Positions 47,066 through 57,374 of a stretch of 64,000 nt of DNA are shown one piece after another. The stretch is from the NCBI RefSeq assembly GCF_000500045.1, contig NZ_AYOT01000223.1:62001-126000 (forward strand), written 5' to 3'. Below the pieces are notes generated by a model, which was not told the origin of the DNA, made no database searches, and worked only from the letters and a program-made list of their open reading frames with translations. Source of the stretch: Borrelia persica No12. Lineage in GTDB: Bacteria > Spirochaetota > Spirochaetia > Borreliales > Borreliaceae. A program made the position numbers and the translations under genes. Numbering within the stretch: the first letter of the stretch is position 1; every line of letters starts with the position of its first letter.

Positions 47066-48646
47066 TTTGATTTGTTTAAGTTCAGAAAATTGAAATCTTT
47101 CTGAAATATTAGGTTCCCAACCAGTCCATTTATCGTTTCTAAATAAATAATTTCCTGCATATATGAATATTGGAGCTATGGGAAAATCTTGTTCTATAAT
47201 TATTGATTCAGCTTTTCTTAATATATCTTGTCTTTTAATCGGATCTTGTTCAAGATCAGATTGTTTGATTAAATTTTCATATTCTTCATTAAAATAATTG
47301 TATGAGGAAAAATGTGAAAATTCTTTTTGGAGTAGCTTTAGGAATGTTGCTGGGTCTGCATAGTCGCCTATCCAACCAGTTCTTGATATTTGATAATTGC
47401 CTTTTCGTCTGTTTTCTAAAAATGATGCCCATTCTTCATTTTCTAATTCAACATTGATATTCAAAATTTTTGACCATTGATTTTGGATAAATTCAGCAAT
47501 TTTTTTGTGAGATTCGTTTGTATTATATTTGATTTTTAGTATAGGAAAACCTTTCCCATCTGGATAACCAGCTTCACTCATTAATTGTTGTGCTTTTTGT
47601 GGATCAAATAGTGTTAATGATTTTTTGTAGGAATAATTACTGAAATTTGGACTTGCATTTCTTGTTGGAATGGAACCGTTTTCTATAATTTTGTTTGTTA
47701 ATGTTTCTCTATCAATTGCAAGAGTTAAAGCTTCTCTGACCTTTACATTGTCAAGGGGTTTTATGTGTGTGTTAAATGAATAGTAATAAAGGCCATTAAT
47801 AGTTGATGAATAGTAATCATTTCTTAATTTTATTTCTTTTATTAAGTCAGGTGGAATTACTGAGAGAATAGCATCCATTTCATTGTTTTCATACATTCTA
47901 TATGCAGTTGATGCATCATTTATTGTATGAAATATAAGTTGTTGCACTTCGGTATCTTTAGCATTAAAGTGGTAATCATTTTTGACAAGTGATATTTTTT
48001 CATTTGGAATTCTTTCTTTTAGTGTGTATGCACCACTTACTACTATATTTTCAGGTTCTATCCATTTGTTTCCATGTTTTTCAATAACGTGAACTGGTAC
48101 TGGAATGAATGTTTGGTGTACTAACATGTCAAGGAAATAAGGTGTTGGAGCAATAATTGATATCTCTAGTGTTAGGTCGTCTATAGCTTTAATACCAAGT
48201 TCAGAATCTGATATTCTATTTTCGAAATAGTCTTCCGCATTTTTAATTATTGATTTAACCATGCCGACGTAATTTGATGCTGTTTCTTTGTTTAAAATTC
48301 TAAGGTAGGATTTTCGAATACCTTCAGCGGTAATAGGTACCCCATCACTCCAAACAAGGTTTTCTTTTAAGTGGAATGTATATACAGTTCCATCTTGAGA
48401 TATGTCCCAAGATTTAGCTAGTCCTGGTTTGTATCCTCCTGTTTTTGGATCACCATTTAAGATTCCATCAAACATTTGTGCAACTATAATTGCACCTACT
48501 TTATCTTCAGTTAATTGTGGGTCTATTGATTTAGGTTCTCCTGCTACACCTATTTTAAATGTTATGTTTTTTTTATTGCTTTCCTTATTACAGGATAGTA
48601 TAGTTATTAAAAAAAACATCGTAAATATGACTTTTTTTATTTTCAT
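47063..48646 (-). CDS. oppA: Oligopeptide-binding lipoprotein OppA (proximal copy)
   Basis: A peptide-binding lipoprotein of 527 residues, family SBP_bac_5, anchored by C19 in the lipobox ITILSC after a basic signal peptide. Family features include GEPKSIDPQLTED, the GLAKSWDIS signature, TYTFHLKENLVWSDG and TRTGWIGDYADP near the C-terminus. I start at ATG 48646 because GGGAGA lies upstream; an earlier ATG would add 17 non-signal residues. It is closely similar to the second copy at 49032, so this is a tandem duplication. In Borrelia different OppA copies have different peptide preferences and regulation. Confidence 0.94.
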   Translation of the reverse strand: MKIKKVIFTMFFLITILSCNKESNKKNITFKIGVAGEPKSIDPQLTEDKVGAIIVAQMFDGILNGDPKTGGYKPGLAKSWDISQDGTVYTFHLKENLVWSDGVPITAEGIRKSYLRILNKETASNYVGMVKSIIKNAEDYFENRISDSELGIKAIDDLTLEISIIAPTPYFLDMLVHQTFIPVPVHVIEKHGNKWIEPENIVVSGAYTLKERIPNEKISLVKNDYHFNAKDTEVQQLIFHTINDASTAYRMYENNEMDAILSVIPPDLIKEIKLRNDYYSSTINGLYYYSFNTHIKPLDNVKVREALTLAIDRETLTNKIIENGSIPTRNASPNFSNYSYKKSLTLFDPQKAQQLMSEAGYPDGKGFPILKIKYNTNESHKKIAEFIQNQWSKILNINVELENEEWASFLENRRKGNYQISRTGWIGDYADPATFLKLLQKEFSHFSSYNYFNEEYENLIKQSDLEQDPIKRQDILRKAESIIIEQDFPIAPIFIYAGNYLFRNDKWTGWEPNISERFQFSELKQIK

Positions 48647-49031
48647 TATTTTTATCTCCCATTTAAAGTTAATCATATTTATCAACTTTAATTCCATTTT
48701 AATTAAAATAGCTAGAAGTTCTAAAGAATTTTTTTATAATTTTTGTCAGGTTATTTAGTATTATTTTTCAGTGATTAATTGTAGCATAAAGTGTATTCAA
48801 TTAATAGATTATAAAGAAGTCTAAGATTAAGAAACTAGGGGATTAATATTTTGTCAAAATTAGCAAATGATCTTAAATGATATGTTAATTGGAAAATTTT
48901 ATTATGCTTTTAATTTTGTTTTTGTATTAAAAAACCACTTTGATAATTTGTTTATCAAAGTGGTTGATTTTTAAATAGTTATTAATATTTGAAAATCTAT
49001 TAATTTTGTTATTATCAATTTTAATTGCATT
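48647..49031. other. Intergenic region between the two oppA genes
   Basis: This AT-rich spacer has no gene. It contains the terminator of the distal oppA (48933-48965) and a possible - strand -10 TATAAT (48813-48808) for the proximal copy, which suggests the two oppA genes can be transcribed separately. An isolated TTGACA on the - strand near 48853 lacks a well-placed -10. Confidence 0.5.
48928..48965 (-). terminator. Strong terminator after distal oppA
   Basis: A perfect 14-bp stem (AACCACTTTGATAA and its complement) with a 5-base loop, followed on the - strand by TTTTAATAC. It lies 66 bases after the oppA stop and should end most transcripts of that gene before the next oppA. Confidence 0.88.
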
Positions 49032-50621
49032 TTATATTTTTTCTTTTTGTTGTTTTATATCTTCATAAAGGTAAGCTTCTGCAACATTGGGCTTCCATTC
49101 AGTCCATTTATCATGTCTAAATAGGGCATACGATTTTAGTATTGAAAGTGGAGCTACGGGGAAATCTTGTTCTACGATTATTGCCTCAGCTTTACGTAAG
49201 ATTTCTTGTCTCTCTATAGGATCTCTTATAAAATTGGATTGTTTGATTAAATTGTCGTATTGTTTGTTTGAATAACCATATGATCCAAATATTTGATTTT
49301 CCGTTGTAAATAAGCTTTCTAGGAATGTTAGCGGATCTATATAATCTCCTGCCCATCCCATATATGATATTTGATAATTACCTGTGCTTCTGCTGGTTAG
49401 AAATGTGCTCCATTCTTCAATTTCAATCTCGGTATTGATGTTTAATATTTTTTTTAATTGTTCTTGTAGAAATTCTGCAGTTATTTTCATTATATTCTGT
49501 TGTGAGGTTTTATATTTAAGGGTAGGGAAACCTGCGCCATTAGGGTATCCAGCTTCAGCTAGTAATTTTTTTGCTCTTTCTGGATCAAACAATCTGAGTT
49601 GTTTTCCATAAGAATAATTTTCAAATGATGGGGTTAAATTTCTTGTTGGCTTTGCTTGACCTTTTAGAGACATCTTGTTTAGTGCTTCTCTATCAATGGC
49701 AAGGGTTAGAGCTTCTCTGACTTTTACATTGTCGAGTGGCTTAACGGTTGTGTTAAATGCCATGTAGACTAATCTATTTAAAGGATGAGAGTAATAGTCA
49801 TTTCTTATTCTAGCTTCATCTAAATATTCTGGTGCTATTATTGTTAAAAAATCAAGTTCATCGGTTATATACATATTATAAGCAGTATTTCCTTGTACTT
49901 GATAGATTACTACCTCATCTATTTCGACATTTGCTACGTTATAATATTTATTATTCTTTTCAAGAACTATTTTTTCGTTTGGGATTCTTTCTTTTAATTT
50001 ATATGCACCACTTACTGCTATATTTTCAGGGTTTGTCCAACTTCGTCCATGTTTTTCAATAATGTGAATTGGTACTGGAATGAATGTTTGGTGTGTTAGC
50101 ATGTCAAGGAAATAAGGTTTTGGAGTAATTAATGTTATCTCTAAGGTTGAATCGTTTATAGCTTTAATACCAAGTTCAGAGTCTGGTATTTTATTATCAA
50201 AATATTCTTGTGCATTTTTGATTGTTGTTTTTATAATATCAACATATTGTGAACCCGTTTCTTTATTTAAGATTCTAAGGTAAGATTTTCGAATTCCCTC
50301 AGCAGTAATAGGAACACCATCACTCCAGGATATATCTTCTCTTAGGTGCATTGTGTATACAGTTCCATCTTTAGATATGTCCCAAGATTTAGCTAGTCCT
50401 GGTTTATATCCTCCAGTTTGTGAGTTTTTTATTGTTAAACCTGCAAACATATTGATGATTGCCCTAAATGCTTGAGATGTAGTAGCAAGTTGAGGATCAA
50501 GTGAATCAGGTTCAGAGTCAACTGTTGTCCTAAATATTATTTTTTCCCTTTGTTCATCATTGGAACAAGAAATTATTCCTATAGTTAACAAAGATAACAA
50601 AAATATGACTTTATATTTCAT
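49032..50621 (-). CDS. oppA: Oligopeptide-binding lipoprotein OppA (distal copy)
   Basis: A 529-residue SBP_bac_5 lipoprotein with signal MKYKVIFLLSLLTIGIISC and lipidated C19. It shares GYKPGLAKSWDIS, SWSDGVPITAEGIRKSYLRI and WAGDYIDPLTFLES-type motifs with the adjacent copy. AAAGGAGA precedes the ATG. It is the first gene of the opp cluster, is divergent from the plsC-like gene, and has its own strong terminator. The two tandem copies are fewer than the three chromosomal copies of B. burgdorferi (from memory). Confidence 0.95.
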   Translation of the reverse strand: MKYKVIFLLSLLTIGIISCSNDEQREKIIFRTTVDSEPDSLDPQLATTSQAFRAIINMFAGLTIKNSQTGGYKPGLAKSWDISKDGTVYTMHLREDISWSDGVPITAEGIRKSYLRILNKETGSQYVDIIKTTIKNAQEYFDNKIPDSELGIKAINDSTLEITLITPKPYFLDMLTHQTFIPVPIHIIEKHGRSWTNPENIAVSGAYKLKERIPNEKIVLEKNNKYYNVANVEIDEVVIYQVQGNTAYNMYITDELDFLTIIAPEYLDEARIRNDYYSHPLNRLVYMAFNTTVKPLDNVKVREALTLAIDREALNKMSLKGQAKPTRNLTPSFENYSYGKQLRLFDPERAKKLLAEAGYPNGAGFPTLKYKTSQQNIMKITAEFLQEQLKKILNINTEIEIEEWSTFLTSRSTGNYQISYMGWAGDYIDPLTFLESLFTTENQIFGSYGYSNKQYDNLIKQSNFIRDPIERQEILRKAEAIIVEQDFPVAPLSILKSYALFRHDKWTEWKPNVAEAYLYEDIKQQKEKI

Positions 50622-50721
50622 GATTTATTCTCCTTTATGAAAATATTTTGTATTTATTTTTATGAGTTATTCTTGTTTCATATACTTGAATGGATTTTAC
50701 TTTAATTTGCTAAATAAATAA

Positions 50722-50743
50722 AGTATAATTTATACAATTGTAT
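50722..50743. promoter_or_regulatory. Divergent -10 octamer and palindrome, oppA / plsC-like
   Basis: AGTATAAT (50722-50729) gives TATAAT on + and TATACT on -. A 12-base palindrome ATACAATTGTAT follows at 50732-50743. No clear -35 is seen. The palindrome could be an operator or simply AT-rich chance. Confidence 0.35.
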
Positions 50744-50809
50744 GTTACATTTAAATATTTTTGGATTTCTAGTGTGTTATTTTTCAAAAACTTTAAAGGA
50801 TGAAGTTTT

Positions 50810-51703
50810 ATGTTTATACGGAATGAGAGTTTTAATAAGTATTTTAAAGGTATTGAGAATGAATTCTCTAGTAGGTTTGAAGCCTGTGAAAAGAGGGATT
50901 GTTTAAATAGTTCGTATCATGAGGCTGATTCTGTCAGCAGAAAATTGGTTGATACAATGATTGAAAGACTCCTTAAGAGTAATTCTACCATTGTTGGTAT
51001 TCAAAATATTTTTAAACTTTATGAAAAATCTAAGTCTGGTAAATCTTCAATGATATTAATGGAACATTATAGTAATTTTGATTTTCCTTGTTTTCAATTT
51101 TTACTTGATAAAATGAATTGTAAAGAAATTGCAGAACATGTTATTCCTGTAGCTGGTGTGAAACTTTTTAAAGATAATTTATTAATAAAAAGTTTAACTT
51201 TGGGTTATAACGTAATATTTATTTATCCTCCACATACATTTATTGGTGCTGAGCGTGAAACTGTGAGAGAGAGACGAATTTTTAATGCTAATTCTATGAG
51301 ATATGTTGCAGATAAGAAAAATAATGGGTATATGATTCTTATTTTTCCAACTGCTACAAGATATAGAAAAGGTCGACCTGAGACTAAAAAGATAATTTCA
51401 GAAATTGTAAATTATTTTAAGCTTTTTGATTATTTTATTATGGTTGGTATTAATGGCAATATTCTTGAAGTGTCGTCGAATGGTGATATGTCGTGTGATG
51501 TTTTTAGAGAAGATACTCTTGTATATAATGCAACCGAAGTATTTGATATAGTTGAATATAAGGCTTTAATTTTAGAAAAATTGCGACAAGATGGTTTAAG
51601 CCCAACAAAAGAAATTTTAGGTTCTCAAATTGCTGATGATTTAGAGAGACGTTTTGAACTTCTTCACAAAGATGGGGCTAAAATATATAATGACTTAATT
51701 TAG
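50810..51703 (+). CDS. Glycerol-3-phosphate acyltransferase-like protein (PlsC/GPAT fold)
   Basis: A 297-residue acyltransferase (BB_0327 position). The catalytic HX4D box is EHYSNFD (about residues 84-90) and a later FPTATRYRKGRPE block matches the FPEGTRS-type phosphate-binding motif of the family. It would acylate glycerol-3-phosphate (made by GpsA) or lysophosphatidate to start membrane lipid synthesis. No membrane segment is obvious, so it is likely peripheral. flcA follows 15 bases later. Confidence 0.82.
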   Translation: MFIRNESFNKYFKGIENEFSSRFEACEKRDCLNSSYHEADSVSRKLVDTMIERLLKSNSTIVGIQNIFKLYEKSKSGKSSMILMEHYSNFDFPCFQFLLDKMNCKEIAEHVIPVAGVKLFKDNLLIKSLTLGYNVIFIYPPHTFIGAERETVRERRIFNANSMRYVADKKNNGYMILIFPTATRYRKGRPETKKIISEIVNYFKLFDYFIMVGINGNILEVSSNGDMSCDVFREDTLVYNATEVFDIVEYKALILEKLRQDGLSPTKEILGSQIADDLERRFELLHKDGAKIYNDLI

Positions 51704-51718
51704 GATTTTGATTGTAAT

Positions 51719-54583
51719 ATGCCTGATATAGATAAAATAAATAAGTTTAAAAAAGAAATAATAGATAATATTGCTGGAGAGAGAGCTTTAAAGAATAGCT
51801 TGGGCATTCGCATGGATATTGAACCTCCAAAGGATGGAGAACTTATTGTTCCTTGGGAAGAACAGGAAGATATTTTTGATTTGGAAGAGGTACGTGATGA
51901 AGAGCCAGATTTGGATGCTATTCTTGGTGCTCTTGATAGCGAAGAAAAACAGGAAAGTGAAGTTGATGAGAATGATATTAGCAATGCAATTAATGTTTTA
52001 AATAATTCTGAAAATGTAGAAATTGATCCGGAATTTAATGGTTTAGATGATGATTTTGATGTTTTAAGTTCTCATTTTGAAGAGACTTTAGATAGAGTTC
52101 TTGATGATAATTCTGTTAGTTTAGATGATGCTATGAATTTGAATTTAGATAATTCTGATAATGATGTTGATAATGATAATTTGCAAAATTCGAATGTAGA
52201 GGATGATGTAAGTTCAGATTTATTTAATATTGAAGAACCTTTTGATAATGAAAATAATAGTTCTACTCAAGAATCTCCAAATGATAACAATGATGATTTT
52301 GATCTTGAATATATGATTAGTAGGATCAATGAGGTAGACGATGAAATTCCTTCTGAGAATTTTGCTTCTAATGAGAGTGCTTCGAATTTTGGTTCTAATG
52401 AGGAAAATGATTGGTCGAAACTTGCAGGTGATTTTGAATTTCCAGAGGATCAGGAAAGCAAATCTTTTGAGGAGCTTGATTTTAAGGTTAATCACAATCT
52501 ATTTTTTCAACATTTAAATTCTTATCCTAGAAATTTAAGAATTGCTATTGCTGAAGCTTTAATGTTAAAAAATGTTCCTAGACATAAAATTGAGGCATTA
52601 GTTGATCTTGTTGAGCACAATCAAAAGGGACTTAGTTTTATTGCTAAGTTTGTTGGAGACATTATTGGCCGTTCTGTTCAATTGCCCGTAATGTATGCTA
52701 AAGCAGAAGAATTTAGCAAGCTGGAGAAGCACTTTAGTTACAGATTATCAAAAGCCTTAAAGCCAATATTTAAAATGGCATTTATGTCTATTGTTTTCAC
52801 ATTTTTATCTTTTTATCTTTTAGTCGATGTTATGTTTTTTTATATTGCATCTGATAGAAAATATAGAGAAGGAATTTCGTATATACATGAGAATAAAAGA
52901 GAACTTGCTAAGGCTACTTTTAAGGATGCGTATTATATGCGTCCTAATAAAAAGTGGTTTTTAACTTATGCTAAGGCTTTTGAGAGTGTGAGAGATTTTG
53001 ATAGTGCTGAAGAAAAATATGAAGAGTTGTTTACTCTTGATCCTTTCTCAGAGGGTGCTTATGCAAGGAGACGTAAAAGTTTTGATAAGAATGGATATAT
53101 ATCTTATGCTTTTATGAAAATGAAGCTTGGTGAATATTCTGATGCCAATTCGATTTTAGATGAAGTTATATCTTACAATATGTATGATTATGAAGCATTA
53201 ATGGCTAAGGGTGATAATTATTTTCAGTGGGCGCAAACAGATTCTACGTATTATAAAGATAGCATAAATAGTTATACTCTTTTGCTCTCCAAATATGGGC
53301 ATAAAAAAGAAATTTTGTTTAAGCTTTTTGATGCTTACATTGAAGCTGGCGCTGAGAGAGAAGCTGAGAGTTTAAATGCTTTTATTAAGGCAAATAAGAA
53401 ATTAGATATTGATAAGGTAGTTTATACTAAATATGTTAAGAAATTGATAGATAAATATATCGAATTTACAGTTTATAATAAACGAATAAATGCTCTTTCT
53501 AGAAATTTGAAATATTTAAGTGCTCAAATGAATTTATTTAATAGGGAGTTTTCTAATTTTAAAATAGCTAGTGCTAAAAATGTTTCCGATGTTTTAACTG
53601 ATGTTAATCTTAATTCAGAAATTGAATACATTCTTAGAAGAATTTTGTTAAAAAATCCTGATTATGATAAAGCATTATTTGAGAGTGGTAGATATTTTTA
53701 TTATATGGGAGATTTTAAAAAGTCAGAAGGATATTTATTAACAGCTATAAATAGCTTTAGACAAAAAGATTCAATTGATAATGCTTCTGAAAAGATTATT
53801 GCTTATAAAATTCTATCAGATATTTATGATAAGGGAAATGATACTCTTAAGGTAAGCAATATTGTTAGTTTGGCTTTAAATGAATATGATTTTTATAAAA
53901 AAAATGGCCTTATTAAAGGTTCTAAAGAACTTGCTTTAATTTATGAAAAGCAGGGAGATATCTTGAGGACTTTAAATGGTTTTAAATCGGCCATATCTTC
54001 TTATAAAATGGCAATAAATGAAGGGGTTAATTCACCAGATGTTTACTATAAATTGGCATTACTTAATTATAAGGAACAGGATTATAAGGATGCATTAACT
54101 TATTTATTTAAAGTTGAAAATATGTCTGGATTTGCAAATAGTAATAAAGTTTTAAATTTAACTGCATCTGTTCTTTATAAAATGGATGATTTCGAGGCTG
54201 CTAGGAGTTATTACTTAAGGGTATTAAGAAATTTGGAATCAGAGAAGTCTAGCATTTTAAGTTTTAGACCTAAGGTCAATGATCATCATAGAGCTTTATT
54301 GTTAAGAGAGATTGAAGTTTATAATAATCTTGGTGTTGTAGAGATAAGAGCATCTCTTGGTGATAGGGTTGGCTCTGGTGTTGTTGTAGATAATGATCTC
54401 TTTGATTCAGGAATTGCAAATTTAACAAAGTCGTCTAGAATATTTGATCTCTTAAATCGTGATGATGACATGGTAAAAAATGTTAAAAGAGATCTTGCCA
54501 GTTTAAATCTTAGAAGTGTTTTTAAGAATGATTTTGCTGGTTTGAAAATTTTATTTTATGATAATTTAGCTGATAATCTTTAG
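51719..54583 (+). CDS. flcA: Flagellar collar protein FlcA (TPR membrane protein)
   Basis: A 954-residue protein in the place of BB_0326 (FlcA), which in B. burgdorferi builds the periplasmic flagellar collar and supports stator assembly. It has a very acidic, Asn/Asp-rich, low-complexity cytoplasmic N-terminus (about 1-260), a conserved helical part, one membrane segment (about 356-378) and a long periplasmic array of TPR-like helices (about 385-930; for example ALFESGRYFYYMGDFKKSEGY). The low-complexity part is likely to vary between species. It is cotranscribed with the upstream acyltransferase and the vWA gene. Confidence 0.88.
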   Translation: MPDIDKINKFKKEIIDNIAGERALKNSLGIRMDIEPPKDGELIVPWEEQEDIFDLEEVRDEEPDLDAILGALDSEEKQESEVDENDISNAINVLNNSENVEIDPEFNGLDDDFDVLSSHFEETLDRVLDDNSVSLDDAMNLNLDNSDNDVDNDNLQNSNVEDDVSSDLFNIEEPFDNENNSSTQESPNDNNDDFDLEYMISRINEVDDEIPSENFASNESASNFGSNEENDWSKLAGDFEFPEDQESKSFEELDFKVNHNLFFQHLNSYPRNLRIAIAEALMLKNVPRHKIEALVDLVEHNQKGLSFIAKFVGDIIGRSVQLPVMYAKAEEFSKLEKHFSYRLSKALKPIFKMAFMSIVFTFLSFYLLVDVMFFYIASDRKYREGISYIHENKRELAKATFKDAYYMRPNKKWFLTYAKAFESVRDFDSAEEKYEELFTLDPFSEGAYARRRKSFDKNGYISYAFMKMKLGEYSDANSILDEVISYNMYDYEALMAKGDNYFQWAQTDSTYYKDSINSYTLLLSKYGHKKEILFKLFDAYIEAGAEREAESLNAFIKANKKLDIDKVVYTKYVKKLIDKYIEFTVYNKRINALSRNLKYLSAQMNLFNREFSNFKIASAKNVSDVLTDVNLNSEIEYILRRILLKNPDYDKALFESGRYFYYMGDFKKSEGYLLTAINSFRQKDSIDNASEKIIAYKILSDIYDKGNDTLKVSNIVSLALNEYDFYKKNGLIKGSKELALIYEKQGDILRTLNGFKSAISSYKMAINEGVNSPDVYYKLALLNYKEQDYKDALTYLFKVENMSGFANSNKVLNLTASVLYKMDDFEAARSYYLRVLRNLESEKSSILSFRPKVNDHHRALLLREIEVYNNLGVVEIRASLGDRVGSGVVVDNDLFDSGIANLTKSSRIFDLLNRDDDMVKNVKRDLASLNLRSVFKNDFAGLKILFYDNLADNL

Positions 54584-54650
54584 ATTTTTTATAGCTTTTA
54601 TCAGCTAAAGGACATGTGAGTTTGTCCAATTAATGATGTATAGGGTCTAT

Positions 54651-55766
54651 ATGAAAAAAGCTTACTTTATTATTTCCTTGTTTATCGTATTTAACTTGTT
54701 TTCTGAAGCAAATGATCGCTTGAGTATTAGTGTTGAGGATGTTTATGTTGAAGCTCATGATGATGGCTTTCATCTTTTTATCCGAAAAAAACCAAGTATT
54801 AAGTCAGTGATTTTAACTGAATCTTTTGAAATTCCAGATAAAAATAAAGATGCTTCGACTTATTCATTTAGAACATTAGAATATAATCATGTTAATGGTG
54901 ATGAGATTAGGATTTTAAATGGTAGAGTTATTCAAAATAGAAGTCTTTTATCTTTAACATCTTCTACGCCTGTGCAAAATAAAAAATTTGGAGAAGCTTT
55001 TCATATTTTAATACCTAAGAAATTAAGATATGGATTTCCTAATTTCTCAACAAGAAGTGGCGATATTGATTTGGAAGTTTTAAAACATAATAGGGAACCT
55101 TTTTGGTTTTCAATTAGAACTTTTGAAAAAAAGTATAATGATTATTTAGGTCGATATAAAGATAATGCTTATGAGTTGTTCTTTGGAGATGTGCAACGAG
55201 AGACTGCAGTTGAGAATAGTGTTTTAGAGGAAGGATTTTCTAGATTTGCTGATGATGTTGTTGCTGCAAAGAAGGGAATTGATATTGTTGATAAGATAAA
55301 AGATATTTTAGAAAAATCAGAAGATCCGCTTGCTGATTTAGATCTTGTTTTTGTTATTGATGTAACTGATAGTATGAAAAATCATGTTGAAATCTTACGA
55401 GAACATCTTTTTGATATGGTAGAACCTCAATTGAGTCAATTTAATTCTTATAGAGTGGGTTTTGTATTTTATAAGGATTATCTTGAAGATTTTTTAACTA
55501 GATCTTTTGATTTTAATAGCAGAGAATATTTAAATAATGTTCTTGAAAGTATTAATGTTGGAGGTGGAGGAGATTATCCTGAAGCGGTATTTGAAGGAAT
55601 CAATGCTGCTGTTACTCAATTTGATTGGAAGGCAGATAATAGGTTTATTATTGTTCTTGGCAATGCACCTCCTCATGAATATCCCCGAGGTCCCATAGTT
55701 TATGAGGAGGTTATTAAATCAGCTAAGGAGAAAGATATTACAATTTATGGCATATTGCTTAAATAG
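54651..55766 (+). CDS. Exported von Willebrand factor A domain protein (BB_0325 position)
   Basis: A 371-residue protein with a signal peptide (MKKAYFIISLFIVFNLFSEA), a beta-rich middle part, and a C-terminal vWA domain (about 229-371). The MIDAS metal motif reads VIDVTDSM, with GGGGDYPEA and IVLGNAPP following as in bacterial vWA proteins. It is probably periplasmic and could work with FlcA, given the shared operon. I start at ATG 54651 (TAGGGT upstream). It ends only 9 bases from the convergent bamD-like gene with no hairpin between. Confidence 0.82.
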   Translation: MKKAYFIISLFIVFNLFSEANDRLSISVEDVYVEAHDDGFHLFIRKKPSIKSVILTESFEIPDKNKDASTYSFRTLEYNHVNGDEIRILNGRVIQNRSLLSLTSSTPVQNKKFGEAFHILIPKKLRYGFPNFSTRSGDIDLEVLKHNREPFWFSIRTFEKKYNDYLGRYKDNAYELFFGDVQRETAVENSVLEEGFSRFADDVVAAKKGIDIVDKIKDILEKSEDPLADLDLVFVIDVTDSMKNHVEILREHLFDMVEPQLSQFNSYRVGFVFYKDYLEDFLTRSFDFNSREYLNNVLESINVGGGGDYPEAVFEGINAAVTQFDWKADNRFIIVLGNAPPHEYPRGPIVYEEVIKSAKEKDITIYGILLK

Positions 55767-55775
55767 TGATTTTCA

Positions 55776-56159
55776 TTAACTTTCTTTTGTTTTATCTTTT
55801 TGTTGGGTTTTTATCTTTTGTAATATTTTTTGAGATAGTGGTACGATCCATTTAGGTGTGTTTATGTCAGATTGTATTAATTCTTCAAAAAGTTTTTTTG
55901 CAATTCCTTTTTTATTGTTAAGATAATATATGAATGCAATTTCATATTTTCCAGTGGCAACAATTTCTTTATTATCTTTGTAATTTTCGATCATTTTTTC
56001 GTATATCTTTAAAGCACTTTGATAATCATTTAAATTTGTTGCTTTTTGAGCTTCTTTTAAATAAATCCTGTAGGGAGTTTCTTTTGTAAGTTGTTTATCT
56101 AAATGAGCTGTTGAGTAACAGGAGAGTAATAAAATACTTGTTATTATTAATTTATTCAT
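55776..56159 (-). CDS. bamD: BamD-like TPR lipoprotein
   Basis: A short lipoprotein of 127 residues with signal MNKLIITSILLLSC (C14) and two or three TPR-like helical pairs (YQSALKIYEKMIENY, YEIAFIYYLNNKKG). Its position matches BB_0324, reported as the BamD-like partner of BamA in B. burgdorferi. It is about half the size of E. coli BamD, so only the N-terminal TPRs remain. It is separated from the upstream LysM gene by a terminator-like hairpin. Confidence 0.8.
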   Translation of the reverse strand: MNKLIITSILLLSCYSTAHLDKQLTKETPYRIYLKEAQKATNLNDYQSALKIYEKMIENYKDNKEIVATGKYEIAFIYYLNNKKGIAKKLFEELIQSDINTPKWIVPLSQKILQKIKTQQKDKTKES

Positions 56160-56210
56160 TTTTTATTCTCTTGCTTATAAGAAATGTTTAGCTTAATTTT
56201 ATTAGATATA

Positions 56211-56247
56211 AAAAAAGAAAACAAGTGTAAACTCGTTTTCTTTTTTT
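56211..56247. terminator. Terminator after the LysM lipoprotein gene
   Basis: An A-rich/T-rich hairpin (about 13 bp, AAAAAAGAAAAC with GTTTTCTTTTTT, plus two further pairs) lies between the two lipoprotein genes. T-runs occur on both strands. It should end transcription of the LysM gene at 56253. Confidence 0.75.
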
Positions 56248-56252
56248 GTGTT

Positions 56253-57374
56253 TTATTTAGAAGGAATTATTATTTTCCAATCTTGAAGTATTAAATCTGG
56301 GTTTTGAATTTTTTGTCTGTTAGCAAACCAAATTTTTGGCCATAAATAAGGGTTTTCATATAATTTTTGAGCAATACCCCATAATGTATTTCCAAGCTTG
56401 ATTATGTAGAGTTCTTTACTTGAATAACTTTGATAAGCTGTTAGATATCTTGCAGAATTTATAAATAATTCGTTAGCAAGTCGCAAATTATTAAGGTTTT
56501 TAGCTTCAAGTCCTTGTTCCCATAGCTGTCTGGCTTTTTCAATCAGTTGAAGTGTTTTGACTTGACTTGCTTCTGTTTGTTTGTTCTCTTCGATGTTCTC
56601 TTCATAAGGTAATACTAATGCATCTATTTGTCCAAGTAAATAAGTGTCAACTTGAGAATCTAAGAGATTGATTTTTTCATGCTTGTCTTTAAGTAAGCTT
56701 CTCCCATTCCATGGTGATGGCTTAATAAGTTTGTCATTGTTATAAATAGGGAGATTAGAAGCTGCTTCCAATGCTTTTAATTGTTTATACATCCTTTCTT
56801 CTGTTTCTTGAAGAGCTCTTGCTTCTTTTGCTTTTTTTGCCGTTTGTTGTGCTTTGGTAAATGCTTTGCTATACATTCCAAGAGCGCTTTCGATATCATA
56901 CATTTTGTATTTTCGTGTTGCCTCAAAATATAAATTATTTACTTCATCGATTTCTAATGGAATCCATATGTATGCTTCATTAAGTTCAGCATCATTTAAA
57001 TATTTTTCAATGTTTTCTTTTAAATAATTTATTTTTTCTTTCTTTTCTATTGTATCTCTTACAATATTTCTGTATCGTTCTAAGACTTTTAGGGCGAGTT
57101 CATTGCCTTCCTCAAATATTCCCTCTGAAAATTTATCATTCATTTTGTTTTCAAGCTTTTCAGCTTCATTAAATTCTTTAGAATAAAATAAATTGCCCCT
57201 TTCTCTGATAACTCCATTTTTCATTTCTTCAATGTCTTTTTTTATATCTCCAGTTTCCTTAATTGAGATCTTGGAATTGTCATTTTTGTGATCTTCTGGT
57301 GTGCTTTTACATGAAATTAGGGAAAGAGCAAATACAAATAACATCAAAAATAATAATTTGCTTTTTTTTATCAT
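56253..57374 (-). CDS. LysM-domain envelope lipoprotein (BB_0323 homologue)
   Basis: A 373-residue lipoprotein with signal [22 protein letters not shown] (C22). The middle is helical and highly charged, with TPR-like features (about 45-190). A C-terminal LysM domain (about 318-373; [31 protein letters not shown]) should bind peptidoglycan. In B. burgdorferi BB_0323 is processed and is needed for outer-membrane integrity and cell division. AAGGATG precedes the ATG. A short paralogous copy of its 5' end lies 180 bases upstream. Confidence 0.9.
   Translation of the reverse strand: MIKKSKLLFLMLFVFALSLISCKSTPEDHKNDNSKISIKETGDIKKDIEEMKNGVIRERGNLFYSKEFNEAEKLENKMNDKFSEGIFEEGNELALKVLERYRNIVRDTIEKKEKINYLKENIEKYLNDAELNEAYIWIPLEIDEVNNLYFEATRKYKMYDIESALGMYSKAFTKAQQTAKKAKEARALQETEERMYKQLKALEAASNLPIYNNDKLIKPSPWNGRSLLKDKHEKINLLDSQVDTYLLGQIDALVLPYEENIEENKQTEASQVKTLQLIEKARQLWEQGLEAKNLNNLRLANELFINSARYLTAYQSYSSKELYIIKLGNTLWGIAQKLYENPYLWPKIWFANRQKIQNPDLILQDWKIIIPSK

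Noticed and set aside
51819-52495. Open frames on both strands over the acidic part of flcA
   Set aside because: They are shadows of a low-complexity Asp/Asn/Glu-coding stretch. The flcA frame explains the region.
52220-52495. Repeated Asp/Asn-coding DNA in flcA considered as a tandem repeat or CRISPR-like array
   Set aside because: There is no fixed repeat unit or spacer regularity. It is compositional low complexity.
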